64,000 nucleotides of DNA from Saccharopolyspora dendranthemae (GCF_007829955.1 NZ_VIWX01000002.1:806001-870000); one strand, 5' to 3'. Counted from the stretch's first letter, positions 44,005 to 53,755 are shown. The notes: generated from the letters alone by a model not told the origin. Numbers and translations are program-made.

Positions 44005-44787
44005 ATGAGCGTGCCCGCGTTACTCCCGTCCGCAGCCCTGGTCGTCCTGCTCGCCGCGGTGGCCGCCGATCTGCTCAGCTGCGCCAGGGGACGTGCCCCT
44101 GCCCGGCACGACCTGCCCGTGGCGGGCGCCGGCGTCATCGCGGCGTTGCTGGTCGCAGCCGGTCTGGGGCTGGCCGCACCGACGCAGGCCGTGCCGTTCC
44201 TGGCGGCCTGGGGATCGGCGATCGGGATGACCGTGGACCTGGTCGTCGTGCTGGTGGTGTTGAGCTTCCGGGTGCCGGAGGCGAAGCGGCTGGTGGTGCT
44301 CGCGGTCGCGGCGACGGCGTGCGCGCGGGTCGTGCTGGTGGCCACGGGGGTCGGTCCCACGGCGGGGCTCTCGTGGGTGTTCGGGCTGCTCGTGCTGTGG
44401 CTGGCGTGGCGGCTGGTCCAGCACGGCGACTCCGGACTCCCCGAAGCGGGCGTGCTGACCGTCGGCATGATCCCCGCTGCGGTGGTGTTCGCCGCGTTCG
44501 CCGTCTCGGCCACCGGCGGGGGCTCGGTGCTGGTGCTGTGCGCGAACCTGCTGGCGTTGATCGGAGCGGTCCGGTTGGTGCGGTTGACCGCTCGGCTGTG
44601 CGGGTCGGTGCCGGACGCGTCCGTCGGGTTCTCCGTGGTGCTGGTGTTCATCGGGGTCAGGTCCGTGCTGGCGGGCGTGGCAGGGCGCGGGCCTGCGCAG
44701 GACCTGGAGGGGATGCTCCTGTCGCTGGCGATGACCGCACTGGTGGCGGTGCTGCTGACGATCACCGCTGTGCGCGAACGGCGTTGA
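44005..44787 (+). CDS. Degenerate TerC-like integral membrane protein
   Basis: 260 residues, about seven helices laid out as in TerC. D22 (helix 1) and D78 in 'GMTVDLVVVLVVLSFRVP' match TerC acids, and the C-terminal 'ANLLALIGAVRLVRLTA...VLVFIGVRSVL' follows TerC closely. The VDN motif reads VDL, and the second acidic motif (DxxFAxDSIPA) reads 'GVLTVGMIPA', so the metal site appears lost. ATG 44005 has GGAGG upstream. TerC proteins handle metal ions at the membrane (tellurite, Mn export); this copy may do something else. Confidence 0.65.
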   Translation: MSVPALLPSAALVVLLAAVAADLLSCARGRAPARHDLPVAGAGVIAALLVAAGLGLAAPTQAVPFLAAWGSAIGMTVDLVVVLVVLSFRVPEAKRLVVLAVAATACARVVLVATGVGPTAGLSWVFGLLVLWLAWRLVQHGDSGLPEAGVLTVGMIPAAVVFAAFAVSATGGGSVLVLCANLLALIGAVRLVRLTARLCGSVPDASVGFSVVLVFIGVRSVLAGVAGRGPAQDLEGMLLSLAMTALVAVLLTITAVRERR

Positions 44788-44847
44788 CGGATCGTCGTTC
44801 GCACGCCGAAGATGAGCCCTTCGCTGATCAGCCTGGCGGGAGGCGCC

Positions 44848-46191
44848 GTGAGCACGGGGACGCAGCAGACGGCGGGGTTCTTCCGCGGCCGCACCATCGG
44901 GGAGCTGGGCGAGCAGCTGCGCACCGAGGAGTTGCGCTGCGTCGACCTCGTCGAGGCGGCGCTCACCGCCATCGACGCGCTCGACGGCGAGGTCAACGCC
45001 TTCGTCACCGTCGATGCCGCAGGGGCCCGGCGCGCGGCGGAGAAGGCCGACGCGGAGCTCGCCGACGGCCTCGATCGAGGCCCTCTGCACGGCATCCCGG
45101 TGGCGGTCAAGGACATCATCGACGTCGCAGGGGCGCGCACCACGATGGGATCGGCGCACTTCGCCGAGAACGTGTCCACATCGGACGCCGCGTGCGTGCA
45201 GCGGCTCCGGGAGGCCGGTGCGGTGATCATCGGCAAGACCACGACCCACGAGTTCGCCTTCGGCCCCACCGGGGACCGCGCCCACAACGGTGCCTCGCGC
45301 AATCCGCATGACACCGGGCGGATGTCGGGAGGATCCAGCGGCGGCAGCGGGGCAGCGGTGGCCGCCGGGATGGTGCCGTTGGCACTGGGCACCGACACCG
45401 GCGGCTCGGTGCGCATCCCCGCGTCGCTGTGCGGTGTCGCCGGGTTCAAGCCGGCCCACGGAGCGGTGCCCACCGACGGCGTCTTCCCGCTGTCGCGGAC
45501 GCTCGACCACATCGGCGTGCTGGCGGGCACCGCGTCCGATTGCAGGCTGGGTTACCGGGTTCTGGCCGGGTTGCGGCCGATGCCTCGCCGCGAGCGCGGG
45601 TCCGAGGTCGACATCGGCTGGATTCCGCCGGAGCTGCTGCACCCCACCGATGCTCGGGTCGCCGAACTCGCTCGTGAAGCGCTGCGCGCCGACGGTCTCG
45701 ACGTGCGCGAGGTCCGGCCGCGGGGCCTGGACGGCATGGTGCGCGCCTTCGGCGCGATCCAGTTCAGCGAGGCGCACGCCGTGCACGCCGAGCGCGTCGC
45801 CGACTCGCCGGAGCTGTTCACCGATGACGTGCTGGCGATCCTGCGGTTGGCGGGGGAGACGGCGGGCTGGCAGTACGTGCGGGCGCTGACCGAACGAGAC
45901 GACTGGCGCGCCGCGGTCTCCGACCTGCTCGCGGAGGTGGAGCTGCTCGCCATGCCCACGACCTGCGTCGTCGCGCCCGAGGTCGACCAGCGCGAGGTCG
46001 ACGTCAACGGTGCGCCGACCTCGGTGCGAAGTCCGCTGATCGGCCTCACCCGGCCCTGGAACCTCGCCGGAGCCCCGGCGGTCTCGGTGCCCGCCGGAAC
46101 GGTCGACGGGCTGCCCGTCGGACTGCAGCTGGTCGGCCGACCTGGCCAGGAGGACCTGCTGTTCGCCGTGGCCGAGCGCGTCAGCCGCTGA
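44848..46191 (+). CDS. Amidase signature family hydrolase
   Basis: 447 residues. Ser-cisSer-Lys triad: Lys in 'PVAVKDIIDVAG', cis-Ser in 'GRMSGGSSGGSGAAVAAG' and the nucleophile Ser in 'TDTGGSVRIPASLCG'. GTG 44848 is chosen because GGGAGGCGCC lies directly upstream. The protein stands alone, with no gatB/gatC, so it is a small-molecule amidase or allophanate/indoleacetamide-type hydrolase rather than a tRNA amidotransferase. Confidence 0.88.
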   Translation: MSTGTQQTAGFFRGRTIGELGEQLRTEELRCVDLVEAALTAIDALDGEVNAFVTVDAAGARRAAEKADAELADGLDRGPLHGIPVAVKDIIDVAGARTTMGSAHFAENVSTSDAACVQRLREAGAVIIGKTTTHEFAFGPTGDRAHNGASRNPHDTGRMSGGSSGGSGAAVAAGMVPLALGTDTGGSVRIPASLCGVAGFKPAHGAVPTDGVFPLSRTLDHIGVLAGTASDCRLGYRVLAGLRPMPRRERGSEVDIGWIPPELLHPTDARVAELAREALRADGLDVREVRPRGLDGMVRAFGAIQFSEAHAVHAERVADSPELFTDDVLAILRLAGETAGWQYVRALTERDDWRAAVSDLLAEVELLAMPTTCVVAPEVDQREVDVNGAPTSVRSPLIGLTRPWNLAGAPAVSVPAGTVDGLPVGLQLVGRPGQEDLLFAVAERVSR

Positions 46192-46267
46192 TCGCCCGGC
46201 TCGTCTCACCGCGGCCACCGGTCGCGCGGCGGTGGCGAACGCGCGGCTCACCGGATACCAATGACGG

Positions 46268-47260
46268 GTGGCTGATGACGCTGCGGTCTCGGCGCTGCGC
46301 GAGATCGCCTTCTGGCTGGAGAAGCAGAACGCGCCCACGTACCGGGTGCGGGCGTTCCGGCGCGCGGTCGCGGTCATCTCCGAGTTGTCCGATCTCGACC
46401 GGCGCGTGGAGTCCGGGAGGCTGACGGACCTGGACGGCATCGGTCGCACTACCGCAGCGGTGATCACCGAGGCCCACGCCGGTGACACGCCCGGCTACTT
46501 GCAGAAGCTGCGCGACGAGGCCGAGACCCCGGAGCACGGCGAAGCGGTGAGAGCAGCGCTGCGCGGCGACTGCCACGCCCATTCCGACTGGTCCGACGGA
46601 GGCAGCCCGATCGCCGAGATGGCCGCTGCCGCGCGGTGGCTGGGACACGAGTGGATGGCGCTGACCGACCACTCGCCGCGGCTGACGATCGCGCGCGGGC
46701 TGTCGGCCGAACGGCTGCGCGAGCAGCTCGAGGTGGTCGCCGCGCTCAACCGGCACATGGCGCCGTTCCGCATCCTCACCGGCATCGAGGTCGACATCCT
46801 CAGCGACGGCGGCCTCGACCAGGACGAGGACCTGCTGGCCTCGCTCGACGTGGTGGTGGCCAGCGTGCACTCGGAACTGCGGATGGAGGCGGCTCCGATG
46901 ACCCGTCGCATGGTCGCCGCCGTGCGCAACCCGCACGTCGACGTGCTGGGGCACTGCACCGGGCGGCTCGTCGGCGGCCGCAGGCGACCTCAGTCGACCT
47001 TCGACGCCAGGGAGGTCTTCACCGCTTGCCGGGACCACGACGTCGCCGTGGAGATCAACTCGCGGCCCGATCGGCTCGACCCGCCTCGCGAACTGCTGGG
47101 CCTGGCACGGGATCTGGGCTGCGTCTTCAGCATCGACTCCGACGCCCACGCCCCGGGTCAGCTGGACTGGCTCGACCACGGCTGCAGTCGAGCGGAGGAG
47201 TGCGGGATCGGGCCGGACCGGATCATCAACACCCGCTCGGCGGAAGAGATGTCGGCCTGA
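46268..47260 (+). CDS. PHP-domain phosphoesterase (Pol X C-terminal type)
   Basis: 330 residues. N-terminal helix-hairpin-helix segment 'TYRVRAFRRAVAVI' and 'LDGIGRTTAAVI' (about 23-65), then a PHP domain with metal ligands in 'GDCHAHSDWSDG', 'LTDHSP', 'GIEVDI', 'VVASVHSEL', 'GHCTGR' and 'SIDSDAH'. It is like the C-terminal half of bacterial DNA polymerase X without the polymerase domain. Probably a metal-dependent phosphoesterase, perhaps acting on DNA 3' ends. GTG 46268 starts it. Confidence 0.85.
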   Translation: MADDAAVSALREIAFWLEKQNAPTYRVRAFRRAVAVISELSDLDRRVESGRLTDLDGIGRTTAAVITEAHAGDTPGYLQKLRDEAETPEHGEAVRAALRGDCHAHSDWSDGGSPIAEMAAAARWLGHEWMALTDHSPRLTIARGLSAERLREQLEVVAALNRHMAPFRILTGIEVDILSDGGLDQDEDLLASLDVVVASVHSELRMEAAPMTRRMVAAVRNPHVDVLGHCTGRLVGGRRRPQSTFDAREVFTACRDHDVAVEINSRPDRLDPPRELLGLARDLGCVFSIDSDAHAPGQLDWLDHGCSRAEECGIGPDRIINTRSAEEMSA

Positions 47261-47308
47261 CCGCGGTCGGGGTCGTGCCGGAGAACTCCTTGAAGCTTGA
47301 ACTGCTGT

Positions 47309-47314
47309 TAGGCT
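47309..47314 (+). promoter_or_regulatory. -10 box, leaderless transcript predicted for the MarR gene
   Basis: TAGGCT fits TANNNT and ends 7 nt before GTG 47322; no ribosome site intervenes. Overlapping CTTGAAG/CTTGAAC direct repeats lie just upstream (47289-47302). Confidence 0.4.
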
Positions 47315-47321
47315 CGGCCGC

Positions 47322-47807
47322 GTGACTGACACGCGCTGGCTGAGCGATCACGAGCAGCGCGCCTGGCGGAAGCTGGCCGCCCTGATGAGCGTGGTGCCGA
47401 CCGCTCTGGACGGGCAGCTGCAGCGCGACTCCGGACTGACGATGTTCGGCTACTGGGTGCTGGCGATGCTCTCCGAGGCGCCCGGCAGGCAGCTCCGGAT
47501 GAGTCACCTCGCTCAGCAGTCCAACGCCTCGGCCTCCCGCGTGTCGCACGTGGTGTCCCGGTTGGAGCAGCAGGGCTTCGTCGCCCGCCGCAAGGCCGAG
47601 GACGACGCGCGCGGCAGCATCGCCGAGCTCACCGAGGACGGGATGGCCAAGGTCGTCGCCTCGGCTCCGGGGCACGTCGAGCAGGTCCGCTCGCTGATCA
47701 TGGACGGTCTCGGCCCCGGGCAGGTCGAGCTCCTCGACGAGCTGTGCACCGCGCTGCTCGCCCAGGTCGATCCGGACGGGACCCTCTCGGTGGCCCCGCC
47801 CGGCTGA
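47322..47807 (+). CDS. MarR-family transcriptional regulator
   Basis: 161 residues with a winged helix: 'LTMFGYWVLAMLSEAPGRQLRMSHLAQ' (in part), recognition helix 'SNASASRVSHVVSRLEQQGFV' (in part), and wing 'AEDDARGSIAELTEDG'. The convergent neighbour is a drug-type ABC exporter, a common partner, though the layout (stops 7 bp apart) does not prove regulation. Confidence 0.88.
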   Translation: MTDTRWLSDHEQRAWRKLAALMSVVPTALDGQLQRDSGLTMFGYWVLAMLSEAPGRQLRMSHLAQQSNASASRVSHVVSRLEQQGFVARRKAEDDARGSIAELTEDGMAKVVASAPGHVEQVRSLIMDGLGPGQVELLDELCTALLAQVDPDGTLSVAPPG

Positions 47808-47813
47808 CCTGCG

Positions 47814-49694
47814 TCAGGCCGCTTCGTCGGCGTCGGACTGCGCCGCGAACTGCGTCCGGTACAGCTCCGCGTAGTGGCCGCCGCGGGCCAGCAGCTCCTC
47901 GTGCGTGCCCTCCTCGACGATCGTGCCCTCGTCGATGACCAGGATCCGGTCGGCCTCCCGGATGGTGGCCAGGCGGTGGGCGATGACCAGCGCGGTGCGA
48001 CCGGACAACGCCCCGGCCAGCGCCCGCTGCACGGCCGCCTCGGACTCCGAGTCCAGGTGCGCGGTCGCCTCGTCGAGGACGACGATCGGCGGGGCCTTGA
48101 GCAGCAGGCGCGCGAGGGCGAGCCGCTGCTTCTCGCCGCCGGAGAGCCGGTGGCCGCGGTCGCCGACGACCGTGTCCAGTCCGTCCGGCAGCGAGTCGAT
48201 CAGGTGTCCCAGCTGCGCGGTGCGCAGGGCTTCGATCAGCTCGTGCTCCTCGGCTTCCGGACGGGCGAAGGCGAGGTTCTCCCGGATGGTGTCGTGGAAC
48301 AGGTGCGCTTCCTGGGTGACCACGCCGACGTGCTCGTAGAGCGAGGTCAGCGAGGCGTCCCGGACGTCCACACCGCCGATGCGCACCGAACCGGTGTCGA
48401 CGTCGTAGAGCCGCCCGGCCAGGTTGGTGATGGTCGTCTTGCCGGCACCGGAGTGGCCGACCAGGGCGATCGTGTGGCCCGGTTCGGCGTGGAAGCTGAT
48501 GTCGTGCAGCACCGGGTGTGCGGGGGAGTTGTCCGGTCGGGCCACGGACTCCAACGAGGCCAGCGACACCTCGCTGGACGCGGGGTAGCGGAACGAGACG
48601 TGGTCGAACTCAACGTCGGAGGCACCGGCGGGAAGCTCCCGGGCGTCGGGCTTCTCGGTGATCATCGGCTTGAGGTCGAGGACTTCGAAGACCCGGTCGA
48701 AGCTCACCAGCGCCGTCATCACGTCCACGTGCACGTTCGACAGCGCGGTCAACGGCCCGTAGAGCCGGTTGAGCAGCGTGGCCAGCGCGACGAGGGTGCC
48801 CAGCTGGAAGGCGCCGGCCAGCACCAGGCCACCTCCGAACCCGTAGACCACCGCGGTGGCCAGTGCCGCCAGCAGCGTCAGCGCCACCACGAACACCCGG
48901 CTGTACATGGCCGAGACGATGCCCATGTCGCGGACCTTCTCGGCTCGACGGGCGAAGCGGTCGGACTCTTCGTCGGCGCGGCCGTAGAGCTTGGCGAGCA
49001 TCGCTCCGGCGACGCCGAAGCGCTCGGTCATCAGCGAGCTCATCTCCGCGTCGAGCTTCATCTGCTCGCGAGTGATGCGCTGCAGCCTGCGGCCCACCCA
49101 GCGCACCGGCAGGATGAACAGCGGTAGCAGGACCAGCGAGATCACCGTGATCTGCCAGGACAGCGTGAACATGGTGGCCAGCACCAGCACGAGGCTCAGG
49201 ACGTTGGACACCACCGACGAGAGCGTCGAGGTGAGCGCTCGCTGGGCGCCGATGACGTCGTTGTTGAGCCTGCTGACCAGCGCTCCGGTCTGGGCGCGCA
49301 CGAAGAAGGCCACCGGCATCCGCTGCACGTGGTCGAAGACCTCGCTGCGGAGGTCGTAGATCAGGCCTTCGCCGAGGCGGGCGGAGTACCAGCGCTGGGC
49401 GAGGCTCATGACGGCCTCCGCCACCGCGACCCCGGCGACCGCCACCGCCAGCCACACCACCAGCGAGAAGTTCCGCGGCACGATGCCGTCGTCGATGATG
49501 GCCTTGAATAGCAGCGGGTTGACCACCCCGAGCACGGCGGCCAGCGCTACCAGCACCAGGAACGGCACGATGTCGCGCAGGTAGGGGCGGGCGTAGCCGG
49601 CGATCCGGCGCAGCAAGCCCGCTGACAGGCGTTGCCGGGTGACTGACTTGTCGCTCGCGAACGAGCGCATCATCGACCAGTTGGAGGCGTCCAC
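47814..49694 (-). CDS. ABC exporter, fused permease-ATPase
   Basis: 626 residues: six membrane helices (about 35-320) then an ATPase with Walker A 'GHSGAGKTT', Q-loop 'VVTQEAHLF', signature 'LSGGEKQRLALARLLL', Walker B 'IVVLDEATAHLD' and H-loop 'IAHRLAT'. It works as a homodimer or with a partner half-transporter; none is adjacent. Likely drug or lipid export. GTG 49694 follows GAAGGACC. Confidence 0.9.
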   Translation of the reverse strand: MDASNWSMMRSFASDKSVTRQRLSAGLLRRIAGYARPYLRDIVPFLVLVALAAVLGVVNPLLFKAIIDDGIVPRNFSLVVWLAVAVAGVAVAEAVMSLAQRWYSARLGEGLIYDLRSEVFDHVQRMPVAFFVRAQTGALVSRLNNDVIGAQRALTSTLSSVVSNVLSLVLVLATMFTLSWQITVISLVLLPLFILPVRWVGRRLQRITREQMKLDAEMSSLMTERFGVAGAMLAKLYGRADEESDRFARRAEKVRDMGIVSAMYSRVFVVALTLLAALATAVVYGFGGGLVLAGAFQLGTLVALATLLNRLYGPLTALSNVHVDVMTALVSFDRVFEVLDLKPMITEKPDARELPAGASDVEFDHVSFRYPASSEVSLASLESVARPDNSPAHPVLHDISFHAEPGHTIALVGHSGAGKTTITNLAGRLYDVDTGSVRIGGVDVRDASLTSLYEHVGVVTQEAHLFHDTIRENLAFARPEAEEHELIEALRTAQLGHLIDSLPDGLDTVVGDRGHRLSGGEKQRLALARLLLKAPPIVVLDEATAHLDSESEAAVQRALAGALSGRTALVIAHRLATIREADRILVIDEGTIVEEGTHEELLARGGHYAELYRTQFAAQSDADEAA

Positions 49695-49980
49695 TTGGCG
49701 GTCCTTCGTGACGTGGTGGTGTCGAGCAGGTTCGGTCCCCTACATCCTCGGACTTCGTGTTAGGTGGAAGTCAATGCGCCTGCCGGATGTTCCCGCGCGC
49801 GGGCAAGCGGACGGTTGATCGCCACAACGATTCGGCCACATCACACCTCGGGCCGATGCGCGGAACGAGGTTGATCTTGAACTATGAGCGGGCACTGCGC
49901 GGCAGGGCCCGCCGTCGGCGCTCATCCGAGCGGTGCGGCGGTCGTGGCGAAGACGTTCTGGCTGGTGGAGGAGCGACCAC

Positions 49981-50697
49981 GTGTTGAAGGGCGCGACCCG
50001 GATCGTTCCGGATCACCACGGCACGCGACTGCCGCTGCGGATCGCCGACAGGTTCTTCCTCATCGCGCACGGCGGCGAGGGCCGCATCTCGCCGCGGATC
50101 GACCTGGACCTGCTCGCGCTGGGATGCGCCGGAGGCCTCCTGGCCGAGCTCATCGTGGAGGAGGAGATCGCTCTCACCCCCGACGTGCGGCCCAGCGGCA
50201 ACGGGCGCTGCCCCGATTTCCTGTCGTGGACGGTGCTGCGCGAGGTCCGCCGCGAATCGGGCCACGACCTGCGCACCTGGCTGGAGTACCTGGCCCAGCA
50301 CGCGGTGGAGAAGGTGCGCTCCCGGCTGGTGCTGGTCGACGTTCTGCGGGAGGTCCCGGTCTCCGGCGGACTGCGCGGAGGTTCGGCAGCGGCCTGGCGC
50401 GTCGACGACGTGCAGCACGGGGACGCCACCGCGGTCCTCGAAGAGCTCTTCACCGGCACCGAGACCGCGACGCGCAACGGCGTGATCACCGTGCCCGAAC
50501 GGCTCGCCGAGATCACCTTCGCGCTGCTGGCGCGCGAGACCGGCGCGCTGCGCCAGGCCCGGTTCTCCAAGCAGGTCCTGCGCCAGGGGGAGTTCCGGAT
50601 GGAGTCCTGGGAGTCCCTGCTGCCCGGCACGTTGCGCAACCTGATCTACGAGATCGCCGCCGCGCGGGGGAAATCCGCGATCACACCTCGGCACTGA
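49981..50697 (+). CDS. GPP34 family (Golgi phosphoprotein 3-like) protein
   Basis: 238 residues of the GPP34 fold: 'LPLRIADRFFLIAHGG', 'LDLDLLALGCAGGLLAELIVE' (in part), 'LREVPVSGG' and 'LTEITFALL'-like helices. In eukaryotes GPP34 binds PI4P. Bacterial members are frequent in actinomycetes, often in several copies, with no settled role. GTG 49981 has GGAGGAG upstream. The 286-bp divergent gap to the ABC exporter contains no other gene. Confidence 0.82.
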   Translation: MLKGATRIVPDHHGTRLPLRIADRFFLIAHGGEGRISPRIDLDLLALGCAGGLLAELIVEEEIALTPDVRPSGNGRCPDFLSWTVLREVRRESGHDLRTWLEYLAQHAVEKVRSRLVLVDVLREVPVSGGLRGGSAAAWRVDDVQHGDATAVLEELFTGTETATRNGVITVPERLAEITFALLARETGALRQARFSKQVLRQGEFRMESWESLLPGTLRNLIYEIAAARGKSAITPRH

Positions 50698-50804
50698 GGA
50701 GTCGTTTCAGGACGTGCCGGAGCCGTTGTTCCAGGGTGAGAACCCGCTACCCGCACCGCTGAGCGACGTGATTCGGCAATGCCCCCCACAACACCACGAG
50801 GAGC

Positions 50805-52282
50805 GTGAAGTTGCCACCTTCGAAGGTGTCGGCGGCACTGGCCGGATCCAGGATGGGGGTGCTGTCGATCGTGTTCTTCACGGTGGCCGCCGGTGCCCCT
50901 GCCACGATCGTCGGTGGCGTGGCGGTGAGCGGGTTCGCGGTGGCCGCCACGGCCGGGGTGCCGCTCGGCTACGCCGGGCGCTGGTCGTGGGCGCGTTCTC
51001 GATCGGCTACCTGACCATGTCGCGGCACGTCGACAACGCCGGTGCCTTCTACGCCTACATCGCGAAAGGCCTCGGCGGCTCCGCCGGGACCGGCGCCGGA
51101 GCCGTGGCGGTCGTGTCCTACCTGCTGATCCTCAGCGGCCTGGTCGGTGGTTTCGGCGTCGGCGCAGCGGATTTCGCGGAGCGACTCATCGGTGCCGGCG
51201 TGGCCTGGTGGTGGTTCTCGGCCGCCGCGATCGTGCTCGTCGCGGTGCTCGGGCTGCAGCTCATCGACGTCAACGGCCGGGTCCTCGCGCTGCTCCTGCT
51301 GGCCGAGGTGAGCGTGCTGGTCGTCTACGACATCGCCTTCTTCGTGACACCGGCGCCGGGCGCGGGGGTCGGATCGCTGGATCCCGCCGTGCTGCTGACC
51401 GGCTCCTCCGGGGCGATCGTGCTGATCGCCTTCAGCGGCTTCATCGGCTTCGCCAACCTCACCGTGCTTGCCCAGCAGGCCCGCGATCTGCGCACCGTCC
51501 TGCACGCCGGGTACCTGTCGTTGCTGGTCCTGGGCGTGCTGTTCTCGGCATCCACCTGGGCGATCGTCGCGACGACCGGAACGGGCACCGTGGTGGCCGC
51601 TGCCGACCGGCACTCCACGAGGCTGCTGTTCGCACTAGCCGCGGAGAGGCTGCCGGTCGCCCTGGTGGACCTGGGCAACTGCCTCTACCTGACGTCGTTG
51701 TTCGCCGCGGCGCTCGCGTTCCACCACGTGTGCGCCCGGTACCTGTTCTCCCTCGGCCGCGAAGGGGTGGGCGCCTCCTGGTGGGCGCGAACCAGCACGC
51801 GCACCGCGGCGCCGGTTGCGGGCTCGCTGATGGCGACCGCGGTCGCGGCGATCGCCGTGCTGCTCACCGGAGGTCTGGAGCTGGACCCGGCCGTGCACCT
51901 GTTCTTCTGGAGCGTCATCACGGGTGCGCTGGGGGTCATGCTGCTGGTCCTGCTGACGTCGATCGCCGTGATCGGCTACTTCCGCGGCGTCGCGGGTCAC
52001 GGGCACGGCGCGTGGCCGACCGCGGTCGCGCCCTCGGTCGCGGCGGTGCTGCTGGCGATCGCGCTGGTGCTGGCCGTCTCGTCCTACGGCTCCACGCTGG
52101 GCCTCCCGCCCGGGCACGTGCTGGGCTGGGTCGTGCCCTCGGGCCTGGCCGTGGTTTTCGCGACCGGGATGGCGTGGGGAGCGGTGCTCAAGCGGATCAG
52201 GCCGGAGGTCTACGCGCGCATCGGGATGGGCGCCCGGGCCACCGTCGTGCGCATGGGTCCGGAAGCGCTGGTCGGCCGTTGA
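50805..52282 (+). pseudogene. APC-family amino-acid permease with a frameshift
   Basis: The N-terminal part (GTG 50805 after GAGGAG) reads 'LSIVFFTVAAGAPATIVGG' and 'GVPLGYAG', then goes out of frame. The remainder, in another frame, resumes as 'LVVGAFSIGYLTMSRHVDNAG' (in part) and continues as an intact permease of 11-12 helices to 52282. Restoring one G in the GGG run at 50976-50978 joins both parts smoothly ('GYAGALVVGAFSIG'). It is either a recent pseudogene or a sequencing error. The 522-codon frame from 50714 is therefore mis-started. Confidence 0.8.
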
Positions 52283-52334
52283 TCCAGGTCGCGGGAGGGC
52301 ACCCGGCTCGGTGCCCTGCCGCGGCCACGAGGTG

Positions 52335-52547
52335 TCAGGTTTCGGCACCCACGTAGCGGAATACCCAGGTTCCATCACCGCTCTTGCCGGAGCGCTCGTA
52401 GATCAGCCGAGGGGGTACGGCTTCCGGGTTGCGAGCGCGTGCCGGCAGGGTGATGCGCGGGATCGGTTTGCCCGATGAGTCGGCCGAGACGGTCACTTCC
52501 TGACCGTCCTGCGGCCCTCCGCGGAGCCGGACCCGGATGTCTGGCAC
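52335..52547 (-). CDS. Small conserved hypothetical protein
   Basis: 70 residues, beta-rich: 'DIRVRLRGGPQDGQEVTV', 'RITLPARARNPEAVPPRLIYER' (in part) and 'GTWVFRYVG'. GTG 52547 follows AAAGGGG. The GGPxDG opening resembles small phage- and actinobacteria-type proteins, but no function is known to me. Confidence 0.7.
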   Translation of the reverse strand: MPDIRVRLRGGPQDGQEVTVSADSSGKPIPRITLPARARNPEAVPPRLIYERSGKSGDGTWVFRYVGAET

Positions 52548-52710
52548 GGCGACCCCTTTCCTTCTCCCAAAGACGCGAGGACAACGACGTCGGCTAGGAC
52601 CCGCGCGTCCTCCGCCCGGTTCCCGCGGTCACTTGATCGTGTGCGCGAGGAGATCATCACGTTCACCAGATCCAGCGGCTCACGCTGGAACATCCTGGTA
52701 CAAACGACGG

Positions 52711-53742
52711 ATGAACGTAGCACGAACGGTGCGATTGATCTTCACCGCCGGTGCGCTCGAATCCGGCACGCACACCAACCTCTCGGCGGTGCGCACCGAC
52801 GGGGAGCACCTGTGGATCGCGGGCGACGAAACCGCCACGATCGAGCGTCTCACCTGCGACGACCCGGCCAAGCCCGCCGAGTACCGGGAGCACGTGACCT
52901 TCCCGCTGGCCGATGTGATCGACCTGCCCGGCGAAGCCGACGAGGAGGTCGACGTCGAGGGGATCTCCCGCAACGGACCGTTCCTGTGGGTGGTCGGATC
53001 GCACAGCGCCAAGCGCCGCAAGGTCAAGTCCCACCACTCCGACGCGAAGGCGGCCAAGCGGCTCGCCTCGGTGAGCGCCGAACCGAGCCGCCGCGTGCTC
53101 GCCCGCATCGCGCTCGCCGATGCCGTGCCCGCCGCGCGCACCGACGAAGGAGCGCCCAGCGCGGCGCTCGGCAGGGGAGGGCTGTTCGACCTCCTGGCCG
53201 ACGACGAGCACCTGGCGCCGTTCCTGTCCATCCCGGGCAAGGACAACGGGCTCGACGTCGAAGGCATCGCCGTGCACGGCGAACCCGGTCACGAGCGCGT
53301 CTACCTCGGACTGCGCGGCCCGGTGCTGCGCGGCTGGGCGGTGGTGCTGCTGGTGGAACCCCGCGCGGACGACGGAGAGCTCGAGCTGCGCAAGCTCAAC
53401 GGCCACCGCTACGCCAAGATCTTCCTCGACCTCGACGGGCTGGGCATCCGCGACATGTGCGTGCACGGAGACGACCTGCTGCTGCTCGCCGGTCCGTCGA
53501 TGGACCTCGACGGACCGGTCCGCGTCTACCGCTGGCCGGGCGCGGCCACCCTCGACACGGCCGATGTCGTCCACCGCGCGGAGCTGCATCGCGAAATCGA
53601 CCTGCCGCACGGCGAGGGCGACGACCACGCCGAAGGGCTCGCCCTGCTGCCCTCCGGCGAACTGCTCGTCGTCTACGACAGCCCCGCCGCCCGCCGCCTG
53701 GAAGAGGCGGGCACGGTCCTGGCCGACGTGGTCCCGCTCTGA
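52711..53742 (+). CDS. DUF3616 domain protein
   Basis: 343 residues, probably a beta-propeller: repeated 'LWIAGDETATIERL', 'EEVDVEGISRNGPFLWVVGSHS', 'LDVEGIAVHGEPGHERVYLGLRG' (in part), 'GIRDMCVHGDDLLLLAGP' and 'HAEGLALLPSGELLVVYDSP' blades. No signal peptide, so cytoplasmic. ATG 52711 is preferred to the frame start at 52537. Function unknown. Confidence 0.8.
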   Translation: MNVARTVRLIFTAGALESGTHTNLSAVRTDGEHLWIAGDETATIERLTCDDPAKPAEYREHVTFPLADVIDLPGEADEEVDVEGISRNGPFLWVVGSHSAKRRKVKSHHSDAKAAKRLASVSAEPSRRVLARIALADAVPAARTDEGAPSAALGRGGLFDLLADDEHLAPFLSIPGKDNGLDVEGIAVHGEPGHERVYLGLRGPVLRGWAVVLLVEPRADDGELELRKLNGHRYAKIFLDLDGLGIRDMCVHGDDLLLLAGPSMDLDGPVRVYRWPGAATLDTADVVHRAELHREIDLPHGEGDDHAEGLALLPSGELLVVYDSPAARRLEEAGTVLADVVPL

Positions 53743-53755
53743 CCCGCCGGGTCAG
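53739..53755. terminator. Palindrome holding two convergent stop codons
   Basis: CTGACCC-GCC-GGGTCAG: the TGA of the DUF3616 gene and the TGA of lutC lie in opposite arms of one perfect 7-bp hairpin. Confidence 0.55.
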
